The notes beneath the pieces are model-generated. The model did not search any database. It had not been told where the DNA came from and saw only the letters and a list, made by a program, of their open reading frames with translations. A DNA stretch of 64,000 nt, taken from assembly GCF_021462825.1 (NCBI RefSeq), contig NZ_JAKEEB010000013.1, positions 62,001 to 126,000 on the forward strand, read 5' to 3'. Of the stretch, positions 32,869 to 41,625 are shown in pieces (positions within the stretch are counted from its first letter, which is position 1; every line of letters begins with the position of its first letter). The position numbers were made by a program, and so were the translations under genes. The stretch comes from Streptomyces glomeratus. Lineage in GTDB: Bacteria > Actinomycetota > Actinomycetes > Streptomycetales > Streptomycetaceae.

Positions 32869-34254
32869 CTAGCCGATCCCTCGCCATCCCTCCGGATCCA
32901 CCCCGCCGGGCACCGGAGCGCCCTCGTCATACGGCTGACGCGTGAAGACGAACGATCCGAGGTCCAGATGACTGACGGACCCGTCCGCACGCCGCACGGC
33001 CTGCAGGCGCTCTCCGGTGTAGTAGCCCTCCAGCCCCGTCCATGTACCGTCGCCGTTCGCCCGGAAACGCGAGCGCCGGCCCGCACCGGTCAGCGGCTCC
33101 AGGGAGACGATCCCGTCCGCCGTGTAGCGCAGGGCGAATCCCTGCGTCCCCCAGTACCACTGCCCCGCCAGCTCCAGCACGGCCGGATCCACGTCCCTCA
33201 GCGGGCGCCAGGGCCCGGGGATTCTGGGTTCGGCCTCGGCCACGACACGGACGAGGTCGGCCGCCACGACCGACAGCAGAGGGCCGGAGGTGCAGTTGGC
33301 CAGCACGACGGCTGCGACATCGTCCTCCACGCTGAGCGTGAGGCAGGCGAGAAACCCCGGCAGGGACCCTGTGTGCCCCACGAGGAGCCGCCCGCCCGAG
33401 CTCCGGATCTCCAGCCCCAGGCAGTAGGCGTAGCCGGCCGCGACGTCCGCGGCTTGGGGCGGAGCCGCCGGAGTGCGCATCTCCAGGAGCGATGCGGCGC
33501 TCAGCACCCGGTCGTCGCCCTTGGCCAGGAAGGCCGCGAAGCGCGCCAGATCCCCCGTGGTGGACCAGAGCTGTCCGGCCGGGGCCATCCGGCCGAGGTC
33601 TTCGGCCGGCTCCGGCAGCATGACATCGGCCCAGGGATGCACCGCCCAGCCGCCCGTGTGCGGTGCCTGCGGTTGCGTACTCGTGCGATGCAGGCCCAGG
33701 GGCTCCAGCACTTCGCGTCGTAGCACCTCTTCCCACGGGGCTCCGCGCAGCTCCTCGACAAGCGCCCCTAGCAGGGTGTAACCGGGGTTCGAGTAGTGGA
33801 ACCCCCGGCCGGCCGCTTGCAGGAGCGGCTGTGGGCCGAGCACGTCCGCGAGTTCCGGGCGCATCGAGCCGGGTGTGCGCTCCCACCACGGAGCGGGCGA
33901 CTCCGCCGCCAGCCCGCCCGTGTGCGCAAGCAGCTCGGCAATGGTCGCCTCCCCCGCCCCCGTGCCGGGCAGATGCTTCTCCAGCGGGTCCCCGAGATCC
34001 AGAATGCCCTCGTCGCGCAGCCGCATGACGAGAACCGCCGTGAACGTTTTGGTGATCGAGCCGATCCGGTACTGCACGTTCTCGTCCGGGGCGTGACCGT
34101 CCACGGAGGTGCGCGAGCCGTGCCACACCGTCCGGCCGTCCCGGACGACCGCTGCGACCAGTGAGGGCGCCCGCCCCTCGGCCTGGGCCACGGCGATGCG
34201 ATGCAGCAGGGCACGGCGTGTGGCGGGTAGCAGTTCTTCCTGCGATGTCGTCAT
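32869..34254 (-). CDS. Serine hydrolase, class C beta-lactamase-like
   Basis: 461 residues of the beta-lactamase/D-alanyl-D-alanine carboxypeptidase-like family. The catalytic SxxK is SITK (in RIGSITKTFTA), the YxN motif is YSNPGYTLLG, and the third motif is HTGSLPGF. Residues about 340-461 form an extra C-terminal beta-rich domain, as in EstB/DAP-type relatives. There is no signal peptide at the ATG 34254, so it is probably cytosolic and may be an esterase or peptidase and not a resistance enzyme. An upstream in-frame ATG would add 14 residues. Confidence 0.85.
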   Translation of the reverse strand: MTTSQEELLPATRRALLHRIAVAQAEGRAPSLVAAVVRDGRTVWHGSRTSVDGHAPDENVQYRIGSITKTFTAVLVMRLRDEGILDLGDPLEKHLPGTGAGEATIAELLAHTGGLAAESPAPWWERTPGSMRPELADVLGPQPLLQAAGRGFHYSNPGYTLLGALVEELRGAPWEEVLRREVLEPLGLHRTSTQPQAPHTGGWAVHPWADVMLPEPAEDLGRMAPAGQLWSTTGDLARFAAFLAKGDDRVLSAASLLEMRTPAAPPQAADVAAGYAYCLGLEIRSSGGRLLVGHTGSLPGFLACLTLSVEDDVAAVVLANCTSGPLLSVVAADLVRVVAEAEPRIPGPWRPLRDVDPAVLELAGQWYWGTQGFALRYTADGIVSLEPLTGAGRRSRFRANGDGTWTGLEGYYTGERLQAVRRADGSVSHLDLGSFVFTRQPYDEGAPVPGGVDPEGWRGIG

Positions 34255-34465
34255 GGCACCCAGTCCACCTGCCAGGGAATCCCGCGTCGAGCCCATTTCC
34301 CCGGCGTCTCCGCGTCCAGGTGGGGCGGCATCGCGCACCACCGTGGCCCGCGCGGCGAATCGGCCGGTGGCGAAGGTGCGCTCCGGATAGGGCCCGAGCG
34401 AGGCCTGCCAACGCTTCTTGCGGCTGAGGCCGTGCCACGGAATCCGAGACCGTACGGGGGCCGGC

Positions 34466-35941
34466 TCAGGTCTGGGCCATGTCCACAAAACGGGAGTAGT
34501 GGCCCTGGAAGGCCACGGTGATCGTGGCAGTGGGGCCGTTGCGGTGCTTGCCGACGATGATGTCCGCCTCGCCCGCGCGCGGCGACTCCTTCTCGTACGC
34601 ATCCTCGCGGTGCAGCAGGATCACCATGTCGGCGTCCTGCTCGATCGATCCGGACTCACGCAGGTCGGACACCATGGGCTTCTTGTCCGTCCGCTGTTCG
34701 GGGCCTCGGTTGAGCTGTGAGAGCGCGATCACCGGCAGCTCCAGCTCCTTGGCCAGCAGCTTCAGGTTTCGCGACATCTCCGAGACCTCCTGCTGCCGGC
34801 TCTCGGACCGCTTGGAGCCCGACTGCATCAGCTGCAGATAGTCGATGACGACCAGCTTCAGGTCGTTGCGCTGCTTGAGGCGGCGGCACTTGGCACGGAT
34901 CTCCATCATCGACAGGTTCGGCGAGTCGTCGATGTAGAGCGGCGCGGCGGAGACATCCGGCATACGGCGCGCGAGACGGGTCCAGTCCTCGTCCGTCATC
35001 GTGCCGGACCGCATGTGGTGCAGGGCCACGCGTGCCTCGGCGGACAGCAGTCGCATGGCGATCTCGTTACGGCCCATTTCGAGCGAGAAGATCACGCTCG
35101 GCAGGTTGTGCTTGATGGACGCCGCGCGTGCGAAGTCCAGGGCCAGCGTCGACTTACCCATGGCGGGACGGGCCGCGATGATGATCATCTGGCCGGGATG
35201 CAGACCGTTGGTGAGCTGGTCGAGATCGGTGAAGCCGGTCGGCACACCGGTCATCTCCCCCGAGCGTGAACCGATCGCCTCGATCTCGTCGAGGGCGCCC
35301 TCCATGATCTCGCTGAGCGGCAGGTAGTCCTCGGCCGTCCGCTGCTCGGTGACCGCGAAGATCTCGGCCTGGGCGCTGTTGACGATCTCGTCGATGTCGC
35401 CGTCGGCCGCGTATCCCATCTGCGTGATGCGCGTGCCGGCCTCGACCAGCCGGCGCAGAACCGCGCGCTCGTGCACGATCTGCGCGTAGTACTCGGCGTT
35501 CGCCGCGGTCGGGACCGTCTGTACCAGGGTGTGCAGATACGGGGCGCCGCCGACCTTGGTGATCTCGCCCCGCTTCGTCAGCTCGGCGGCGACCGTGATG
35601 GGGTCGGCCGGCTCGCCCTTCGCGTACAGATCGAGGATCGCCTGGAAGATCGTCTCGTGTGCGGGCCGGTAGAAGTCATGGCCCTTGAGGACCTCGACGA
35701 CATCCGCGATCGCGTCCTTGGACAGCAGCATGCCGCCGAGGACCGACTGCTCGGCGTCCAGGTCCTGCGGCGGTACGCGCTCGAAGGATGCGCCTTGGCC
35801 GTCCCAGGCGCCGGTGTCGTCACCGCGGTCGTGCTGCTCTTCGCGGCCTCGGCCGCCGTCACGGCCCCGGCGGGAAGCGGGAACACGATCACTGGGACCG
35901 CTGTCGGCCCACGGATCGTCCAAGGGCTCGGAAATGCTCAC
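34466..35941 (-). CDS. dnaB: Replicative DNA helicase
   Basis: Hexameric 5'-3' helicase of the replisome, 491 residues. After a disordered, charged 50-residue head come the N-terminal collar domain (about 57-160) and the RecA-like motor with Walker A ARPAMGKST (K263), Walker B KLVVIDYLQLM and the arginine-finger region near HRNGPT. No intein is present. The GTG at 35941 has GGAGGAGG before it; the frame to 36250 is not coding. The 459-bp region upstream contains several DnaA-box-like motifs. Confidence 0.97.
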   Translation of the reverse strand: MSISEPLDDPWADSGPSDRVPASRRGRDGGRGREEQHDRGDDTGAWDGQGASFERVPPQDLDAEQSVLGGMLLSKDAIADVVEVLKGHDFYRPAHETIFQAILDLYAKGEPADPITVAAELTKRGEITKVGGAPYLHTLVQTVPTAANAEYYAQIVHERAVLRRLVEAGTRITQMGYAADGDIDEIVNSAQAEIFAVTEQRTAEDYLPLSEIMEGALDEIEAIGSRSGEMTGVPTGFTDLDQLTNGLHPGQMIIIAARPAMGKSTLALDFARAASIKHNLPSVIFSLEMGRNEIAMRLLSAEARVALHHMRSGTMTDEDWTRLARRMPDVSAAPLYIDDSPNLSMMEIRAKCRRLKQRNDLKLVVIDYLQLMQSGSKRSESRQQEVSEMSRNLKLLAKELELPVIALSQLNRGPEQRTDKKPMVSDLRESGSIEQDADMVILLHREDAYEKESPRAGEADIIVGKHRNGPTATITVAFQGHYSRFVDMAQT

Positions 35942-36123
35942 CGGGCCGCCTCCTCCCGTCCGCCGCGCGGACCTCGCCGTGCCCCTCATTTCTAGGGCAC
36001 GGCACTGACAAAGCGAGACGCCCAGCTCCGGTTCAGACGCGTCTTTTTCGCGCGCTTTCCAAAGGCGGAGGGGGAGCGGGCGCCGCACCACGTTAGGCCC
36101 GTCGGCAGCGTCAGCCAATCTGG

Positions 36124-36386
36124 TTATCCACAGGCCATGTGGACGACGGCCCCGATGCTGTGGAGAACTCCGCAAAACCTGTGCACGACACGGTGGACAG
36201 CCCTGTGAACAAGCCCTCAGCCGATCCGGAGAACCCCGCCTGAGCTGCATCTTTCCCGTCCACCGGCTGTGCAGAAGAAAAACTTCCCCAACCGGATCAA
36301 GATCACCGCGAAGGGTACACGGGACCGCGCCCCGCGCCAGCCACAGTAAGGGACACTACCGCTTTGCATCGCTTACCTGTGGACGA
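36124..36386. other. DnaA-box-like cluster before dnaB
   Basis: Four 9-mers fit the Streptomyces DnaA-box pattern (T/C)(T/C)(G/A/C)TCCACA: TTATCCACA at 36124 (plus), TCGTCCACA at 36138 (minus), TTCTCCACA at 36159 (minus) and TCGTCCACA at 36378 (minus). They lie in the 459-bp gap between dnaB and the MATE gene. The remainder of the gap has no gene. Confidence 0.45.
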
Positions 36387-36400
36387 TTAGATTGGTGGCC

Positions 36401-37735
36401 ATGACACAGACTCCCGCGCCGCCCGGCGCCGCCCGCCGGCATGACCGGGAGATCATCGGCCTGGCCGTTCCGGCCTTCGGCGCACTCGTAGCGGAGCCCC
36501 TGTTCGTGATGGCCGACAGCGCGATCGTCGGCCATCTCGGCACCGCCCAGCTCGCCGGGCTCGGTGTCGCCTCGGCACTCCTCACCACCGCGGTGAGCGT
36601 CTTTGTGTTCCTCGCCTATGCCACGACGGCCGCCGTCGCCCGCCGCGTCGGCGCCGGCGATCTGCGGGCCGCCATTCGCCAGGGCATGGACGGCATCTGG
36701 CTGGCATTGCTGATCGGGGCGGCGGCCATCACCGTCGTGCTGCCCACGGCGCCCGGCCTTGTGGAGCTCTTCGGCGCTTCCCAGACGGCTGCGCCCTATG
36801 CAACGGCCTACCTGCGGATCTCGACGCTCGGTATCCCCGCCATGCTGGTCGTCTTCGCCGCGACCGGCGTACTGCGGGGCCTCCAGGACACGAGGACACC
36901 GCTGTACGTCGCCGTCGCCGGCTTCGTCGCCAACGCCGCCCTCAACGCCAGCCTCGTCTACGGGGCCGGATGGGGGATCACCGGGTCCGCGTGGGGCACC
37001 GTCATCGCCCAGTGCGGCATGGCCGGTGCCTATCTGTATGTCGTCGTCCGCGGCGCCCGTCGGCACGGTGCCTCGCTGCGGCCGGATGCGGCGGGCATAC
37101 GCGCCTGTGCCCAAGCCGGAGTGCCCCTGTTGGTGCGGACGCTCTCGCTGCGGGCGATCCTGGTGATCGCGACGGCCGTTGCCGCCCGGCTGGGAGACGC
37201 GGACATCGCCGCGCACCAGATCATTCTGTCGCTGTGGAGTCTGCTCGCCTTCGCCCTGGATGCGATCGCCATCGCCGGGCAGGCCATCATCGGACGGTAT
37301 CTCGGAGCAGGTGATACAGAGGGCGCCCGTGAAGCGTGCCGCCGCATGGTCCAGTGGGGAATCGCCACCGGACTTGCTCTGGGACTGCTGGTTCTCGCGG
37401 CCCGTCCGCTCTTCCTGCCGTTGTTCACCGGTGACCCGGCCGTCCACCGCACGGCCCTGCCCGCACTGGTCCTCGTGGCAGTCTCCCAGCCCGTCTGCGG
37501 CGTGGTCTTCGTGCTGGACGGCGTCCTGATGGGTGCGGGCGACGGCCCGTATCTCGCCTGGGCGATGCTGCTGACCCTGGCCGTCTTCGCTCCTGTGGCC
37601 CTGCTCGTCCCGGCCCTCGGCGGCGGACTCACCGCGCTCTGGGCGGCGATGACGCTGATGATGACCACACGGATGGCCACGCTGTGGCTGCGTGCCCGTT
37701 CGGGCCGCTGGATGGTGACGGGTGCGACGCGCTGA
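36401..37735 (+). CDS. MATE-family efflux transporter
   Basis: Multidrug and toxin extrusion protein of 444 residues with 12 hydrophobic helices in two related halves, DinF-like branch. Visible: REIIGLAVPAFGALVAEPLF in the first helix region, VGHLGTAQLAGLGVAS, and GLQDTRTPLYVAV, all common to this branch. It exports cationic or other compounds with a Na+ or H+ gradient; substrate unknown. ATG 36401 preferred over the TTG at 36392. It lies back to back with dnaB and converges on rplI, with two parS sites and a terminator between. Confidence 0.9.
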   Translation: MTQTPAPPGAARRHDREIIGLAVPAFGALVAEPLFVMADSAIVGHLGTAQLAGLGVASALLTTAVSVFVFLAYATTAAVARRVGAGDLRAAIRQGMDGIWLALLIGAAAITVVLPTAPGLVELFGASQTAAPYATAYLRISTLGIPAMLVVFAATGVLRGLQDTRTPLYVAVAGFVANAALNASLVYGAGWGITGSAWGTVIAQCGMAGAYLYVVVRGARRHGASLRPDAAGIRACAQAGVPLLVRTLSLRAILVIATAVAARLGDADIAAHQIILSLWSLLAFALDAIAIAGQAIIGRYLGAGDTEGAREACRRMVQWGIATGLALGLLVLAARPLFLPLFTGDPAVHRTALPALVLVAVSQPVCGVVFVLDGVLMGAGDGPYLAWAMLLTLAVFAPVALLVPALGGGLTALWAAMTLMMTTRMATLWLRARSGRWMVTGATR

Positions 37736-37765
37736 GCGAGACCAAGGCCCAACCGGTGTCCTCCT

Positions 37766-37779
37766 GTTTCACGTGAAAC
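37766..37779. other. parS: parS site (perfect)
   Basis: GTTTCACGTGAAAC between the convergent MATE and rplI genes, 21 bp centre-to-centre from the next site. The two form a 43-bp inverted repeat (37762-37804) with 21-bp arms and a 1-base centre. Confidence 0.93.
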
Positions 37780-37786
37780 GGGGCCC

Positions 37787-37800
37787 GTTTCACGTGAAAC
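37787..37800. other. parS: parS site (perfect)
   Basis: Second GTTTCACGTGAAAC of the pair at 37766; spacing 21 bp is two helical turns, so both ParB sites face the same side. Confidence 0.93.
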
Positions 37801-37833
37801 AGGACTCCGTGGGGCCGTCGCCGGTCACGAAGA

Positions 37834-37863
37834 AAGGGCCGTACCCCATGGGGTACGGCCCTT
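37834..37863. terminator. Bidirectional terminator of MATE and rpsF-rplI operon
   Basis: AAGGGCCGTACCCC at 37834 and GGGGTACGGCCCTT ending at 37863 make a perfect palindrome of 30 bp, 28 bp past the rplI stop, with T-rich ends on both sides. Confidence 0.88.
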
Positions 37864-37891
37864 CTCTGCGTTGCTCAAGCCGAGCCCGGCG

Positions 37892-38338
37892 TCAGGCCGC
37901 GACGACCTCGATGTTGACCTTGGCGGCAACCTCGGGGTGAAGACGCACGGACGTCTCGTGGGCGCCCAGCGTCTTGATCGGGGCACCCAGCTCGATGCGG
38001 CGCTTGTCGACCTCGGGGCCACCGGAAGCCTTGATCGCCGAAGCGATGTCGGCCGGGGTGACGGAACCGAAGAGACGGCCGGCGTCGCCGGAGCGGACGG
38101 CCAGGCGGACCTTCACGCCCTCGAGCTGGGCCTTGACCTGGTTGGCCTGCTCGATGGTCTGAATCTCGTGGATCTTGCGAGCGCGACGGATCTGCTCGAC
38201 GTCCTTCTCGCCACCCTTGGTCCAGCGGATCGCGAACTTCCGCGGGATCAGGTAGTTGCGAGCGTAACCGTCCTTGACGTCGACGACGTCACCGGCAGCG
38301 CCGAGGCCGGAGACCTCGTGGGTGAGGATGATCTTCAT
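37892..38338 (-). CDS. rplI: Ribosomal protein L9
   Basis: 50S protein of 148 residues. It begins MKIILTHEVSGLGAAGDVVD and continues with VKDGYARNYLIPRKFAI, the diagnostic N-domain, then a long helix and the C-domain, which binds 23S rRNA near L1. Normal length. Last gene of rpsF-ssb-rpsR-rplI; 18 bp after rpsR, with a terminator after it. Confidence 0.98.
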   Translation of the reverse strand: MKIILTHEVSGLGAAGDVVDVKDGYARNYLIPRKFAIRWTKGGEKDVEQIRRARKIHEIQTIEQANQVKAQLEGVKVRLAVRSGDAGRLFGSVTPADIASAIKASGGPEVDKRRIELGAPIKTLGAHETSVRLHPEVAAKVNIEVVAA

Positions 38339-38356
38339 GAGTCGGTCACCCTTCCC

Positions 38357-38593
38357 TTATCGCGCGGTGGACGTGTAGGGCAGCAGCGCCATCTCACGGC
38401 TGTTCTTGACGGCCGTGGCGACGTCACGCTGGTGCTGCGTGCAGTTGCCGGTCACGCGGCGGGCACGGATCTTGCCGCGGTCGGAAATGAACTTCCGCAG
38501 CATGTTCGTGTCCTTGTAGTCCACGTACGTGACCTTGTCCTTGCAGAAAGCGCAGACCTTCTTCTTCGGCTTGCGCACAGGCGGCTTCGCCAT
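38357..38593 (-). CDS. rpsR: Ribosomal protein S18, zinc-ribbon (C+) form
   Basis: 30S protein of 78 residues that pairs with S6. It has VDYKDTNMLRKFISDRGKI and RRVTGNCTQHQRDVATAV. Cys14-x2-Cys17 and Cys51-x2-His54 form a likely zinc site, so this is the C+ type; streptomycetes often keep a second, zinc-independent S18 under Zur elsewhere. It sits in the standard rpsF-ssb-rpsR-rplI operon. ATG at 38593, with AGGAG upstream. Confidence 0.97.
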   Translation of the reverse strand: MAKPPVRKPKKKVCAFCKDKVTYVDYKDTNMLRKFISDRGKIRARRVTGNCTQHQRDVATAVKNSREMALLPYTSTAR

Positions 38594-38674
38594 GGTGTTT
38601 CTCCTGTGTGATCAAGAAGTTGGGGATACGGCCCACCCTCGACCCGTCCGGGTCCGGGGACCCGGCACAAAGGC

Positions 38675-39262
38675 CTAGAAGGGGGGCTCGTCCGAGTAGC
38701 CGCCACCGCCGCCGGAGCCACCGCCCCAGCCGCCACCCTGGCCGCCACCGCCCTGGCCGCCACCGGCGGGGGCGCCGGTCGCCCAGGGGTCGTCGGCCGG
38801 AGCGCCGCCCTGCTGGCCGCCACCGGGGCCTCCGCCCCAGCCGCCGCCACCCTGGCCGCCACCGCCGCCGTAACCGCCCTGGCCACTGCGGGCGCCGGCC
38901 GCGGTCTTGGTGACCTTGGCCGTGGCATTGCGCAGGCTCGCGCCGACCTCGTCGACGTCGAGCTCGTAGACCGTGCGCTTGACGCCCTCACGGTCCTCGT
39001 AGGACCGCTGCTTCAGCCGGCCCTGCACGATGACGCGCATGCCTCGCTGGAGCGACTCGGCGACGTTCTCCGCCGCCTGGCGCCAGACCGAGCAGGTCAG
39101 GAAGAGGCTCTCGCCGTCCTTCCACTCGTTGGTCTGGCGGTCGAAGGTGCGGGGAGTGGACGCGACGCGGAACTTCGCGACCGCCGCACCGGACGGGGTG
39201 AAGCGCAGCTCGGGGTCATCGACAAGGTTGCCGACGACCGTGATGACGGTCTCGCCTGCCAT
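38675..39262 (-). CDS. ssb: Single-stranded DNA-binding protein
   Basis: SSB of 195 residues. The OB fold covers about 1-115 (MAGETVITVVGNLVDDPELRF, and VWRQAAENVAESLQRGMRVIVQG), followed by a Gly-rich linker with repeated GGGGQGG-type segments and the acidic tip YSDEPPF, which recruits repair and replication partners. It is in the ribosomal operon as usual for the main SSB of streptomycetes. Starts at ATG 39262. Confidence 0.97.
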   Translation of the reverse strand: MAGETVITVVGNLVDDPELRFTPSGAAVAKFRVASTPRTFDRQTNEWKDGESLFLTCSVWRQAAENVAESLQRGMRVIVQGRLKQRSYEDREGVKRTVYELDVDEVGASLRNATAKVTKTAAGARSGQGGYGGGGGQGGGGWGGGPGGGQQGGAPADDPWATGAPAGGGQGGGGQGGGWGGGSGGGGGYSDEPPF

Positions 39263-39337
39263 GGGGGAACCTCTCGGCGGGTTTGCTGCTGGCTGCTTGT
39301 GCTGCTACTCGAATCCCGAGATCAGCTGAGCGGAAGC

Positions 39338-39628
39338 TCAGTGGGTCTCGGGGCGGAGGACCTTGGTCCGGAGGACCGACTCGTTCAGGTTCATCTGGCG
39401 GTCGAGCTCCTTGACGACCGCAGGCTCGGCCTGCAGGTCGATGACCGAGTAGATGCCCTCGGGCTTCTTCTTGATCTCGTACGAGAGACGACGACGGCCC
39501 CAGGTGTCGACCTTCTCGACCTTTCCGCCACCGTCACGGACGACAGAAAGGAAGTTCTCGATCAGCGGGGAGACAGCGCGCTCCTCGAGATCGGGGTCGA
39601 GGATGACCATCACCTCGTAGTGACGCAT
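39338..39628 (-). CDS. rpsF: Ribosomal protein S6
   Basis: 30S protein of 96 residues beginning MRHYEVMVILDPDLEERAVS, with the family block GRRRLSYEIKKKPEGIYSVI and the Arg at VLRTKVLRPE. First gene of the operon, translated from the ATG at 39628 with a very strong AAAGGAGGTG nine bases upstream; the longer frame to 39712 lies over that site and is not used. S6 pairs with S18 (rpsR) made from the same mRNA. Confidence 0.98.
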   Translation of the reverse strand: MRHYEVMVILDPDLEERAVSPLIENFLSVVRDGGGKVEKVDTWGRRRLSYEIKKKPEGIYSVIDLQAEPAVVKELDRQMNLNESVLRTKVLRPETH

Positions 39629-39903
39629 GTGGAACCCACCTCCTTTGGACTCAGCGGCCACGGTCGTTCCGTGGCAGGAGGGTTGTGATGCGTACGCAAC
39701 AGTGCCCGCCACTCAATCAGCCGCCACTGACAATCAGGGTCGGTAGACGATTGACCTGGCTCGGCCTGGGCAGACACCGGTGCAGACGGTACAGAGTACC
39801 CGCACACGAGCTTCCGGTTGAAATCAGGCCGCGAAGGCCGTCAATCTGTACACATCGGGTGTGTAAGGCGCTACGATGCGCCGCCTTCCGCAGGAGGTGC
39901 CCC

Positions 39904-40224
39904 ATGGCACAGGTATTGCGACCCAACACCACCGGCTCCCTGTTGGCCACGGACGGAAAGGCCCATCCCGTCCAGGACACCTTTCTCCTGGTGACCCTGG
40001 CGCTGGGGATCACGGCCTTCGTCACGGCCTTGGTCTCCCAGGGCCTGCATCTGGTCAGTTCCTGGACCGGCCTGGTGGGGATCTTCACCGGCGCGTACGG
40101 TCAGTTCATCTCCGTCACGACCCGTCAGCGCTTCGGACTGATCCTGGGGCTCGGCGCCTCGGCCATCGGCTTCTTCCTCGGCATGGCCCATGGCGGCCTC
40201 TTCGGCGGGCTCCTCGGCAGCTGA
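39904..40224 (+). CDS. Small membrane protein, unknown function
   Basis: 106 residues. After a polar 25-residue head come three hydrophobic helices (about TFLLVTLALGITAFVTALVS, WTGLVGIFTGAYGQFIS and LILGLGASAIGFFLGMAHGG). No known family is recognised. The ATG at 39904 has AGGAGG seven bases before it. It is divergent from rpsF and ends in a strong hairpin (40230-40268), so it is monocistronic. Confidence 0.8.
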   Translation: MAQVLRPNTTGSLLATDGKAHPVQDTFLLVTLALGITAFVTALVSQGLHLVSSWTGLVGIFTGAYGQFISVTTRQRFGLILGLGASAIGFFLGMAHGGLFGGLLGS

Positions 40225-40229
40225 CCGGT

Positions 40230-40268
40230 GAGGTGGCCGGCCGGGCCGCGGGGCCGGCCGGCCACCTC
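40230..40268 (+). terminator. GC-rich stem-loop terminator
   Basis: GAGGTGGCCGGCC pairs with GGCCGGCCACCTC, 13 bp perfect, around a 13-base GC-rich loop, six bases after the stop of the small membrane protein gene. Confidence 0.82.
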
Positions 40269-40383
40269 ATGGCACACAGGTTCCATACGGCCAGACGGGG
40301 CGCTCGCGGGGCGCAGTAGGCTTCGGCGCGAGAGCCGGAGCCCCTGTACCCATGGGGACACACCAGCCCGAGGAGCGCCCCGT

Positions 40384-41502
40384 ATGAGCCTGACCCTGAG
40401 GACGATCAGTCGCGAGCAGCATCTGGCATACATCCAGAGCCTGCCGGCGGCGAGCCACATGCAGGTCCCGGCCTGGGCAGATGTCAAGGCGGAGTGGCGC
40501 TCCGAGAACCTCGGCTGGTTCGACAAGAACGGCGAACTGGTGGGCGTCGGACTGGTGTTGTACCGCCAGCTGCCCAAGATCAAGCGCTATCTCGCCTACC
40601 TTCCCGAGGGTCCGGTCATCAACTGGTTCGCGCCGAACCTGGACGACTGGATCCAGCCGATGCTCGCCCACCTCAAGCACCAGGGCGCGTTCTCCGTGAA
40701 GATGGGCCCGCCGGTGATCATCCGGCGCTGGGAGGCCAACTCCATCAAGCAGGGCATCCAGGACCCGGACGTGAAGCGCCTGCGCGACATCGAGGCCGAC
40801 TTCATCGAGCCGCGCGCCTTCGAGGTGGCCGACAAGCTGCGCCGCATGGGCTGGCAGCAGGGCGAGGACGGCGGCGCCGGCTTCGGCGATGTGCAGCCCC
40901 GCTACGTCTTCCAGGTTCCGCTCGCCAACCGCTCTCTGGAAGAGGTCCACAAGAACTTCAACCAGCTGTGGCGCCGCAACATCAAGAAGGCCGAGAAGGC
41001 CGGGGTCGAGGTCGTCCAGGGCGGTTACCACGACCTCGAGGAATGGCAGCGGCTCTACGAGATCACGGCCGTGCGCGACCACTTCAGGCCGCGCCCGCTG
41101 TCGTACTTCCAGCGCATGTGGACGGCTCTCAACACCGAGGACCCCAACCGCATGCGGCTTTACTTCGCCCGGCACAACGGCGTCAATCTGTCGGCGGCGA
41201 CGATGCTGATCGTCGGAGGGCACGTCTGGTACTCCTACGGCGCCTCCGACAACATCGGCCGCGAGGTCCGTCCCTCCAACGCGATGCAGTGGCGGATGCT
41301 GCGCGACGCCTACGCGCTCGGCGGGACCGTCTACGACCTGCGCGGTATCTCCGACTCACTGGACGAGACGGACCACCTCTTCGGCCTGATCCAGTTCAAG
41401 GTGGGCACGGGCGGGCAGGCCGCTGAGTACCTCGGCGAGTGGGACTTCCCGCTGAACAAGCTGCTCCACAAGGCACTCGACATCTACATGTCGCGCCGCT
41501 GA
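40384..41502 (+). CDS. femX: FemX-type peptidoglycan interpeptide ligase
   Basis: FemABX aminoacyltransferase of 372 residues, which uses glycyl-tRNA to add the glycine bridge to the LL-diaminopimelate of lipid-linked stem peptides; in S. coelicolor the orthologue FemX is reported as essential. The protein is two GNAT-like halves with a coiled-coil-like segment (LWRRNIKKAEKAGVEVV) and the C-terminal block YDLRGISD and GLIQFKVGTGG. Cytosolic or membrane-peripheral. ATG at 40384. The alanine-racemase-like gene follows 123 bp later on the same strand, in a cell-wall gene group. Confidence 0.9.
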   Translation: MSLTLRTISREQHLAYIQSLPAASHMQVPAWADVKAEWRSENLGWFDKNGELVGVGLVLYRQLPKIKRYLAYLPEGPVINWFAPNLDDWIQPMLAHLKHQGAFSVKMGPPVIIRRWEANSIKQGIQDPDVKRLRDIEADFIEPRAFEVADKLRRMGWQQGEDGGAGFGDVQPRYVFQVPLANRSLEEVHKNFNQLWRRNIKKAEKAGVEVVQGGYHDLEEWQRLYEITAVRDHFRPRPLSYFQRMWTALNTEDPNRMRLYFARHNGVNLSAATMLIVGGHVWYSYGASDNIGREVRPSNAMQWRMLRDAYALGGTVYDLRGISDSLDETDHLFGLIQFKVGTGGQAAEYLGEWDFPLNKLLHKALDIYMSRR

Positions 41503-41625
41503 CGCCGGACCCCGCGTGCCGGACCGCCCGAGCGGTCCGGCGGGCCCCCGGCCCGGCGGATCCGTCACAATTCCCTTTCAGACCTCTGATACACCGCAGC
41601 CACGAGAAAGGTTCCGGGACCGGCC

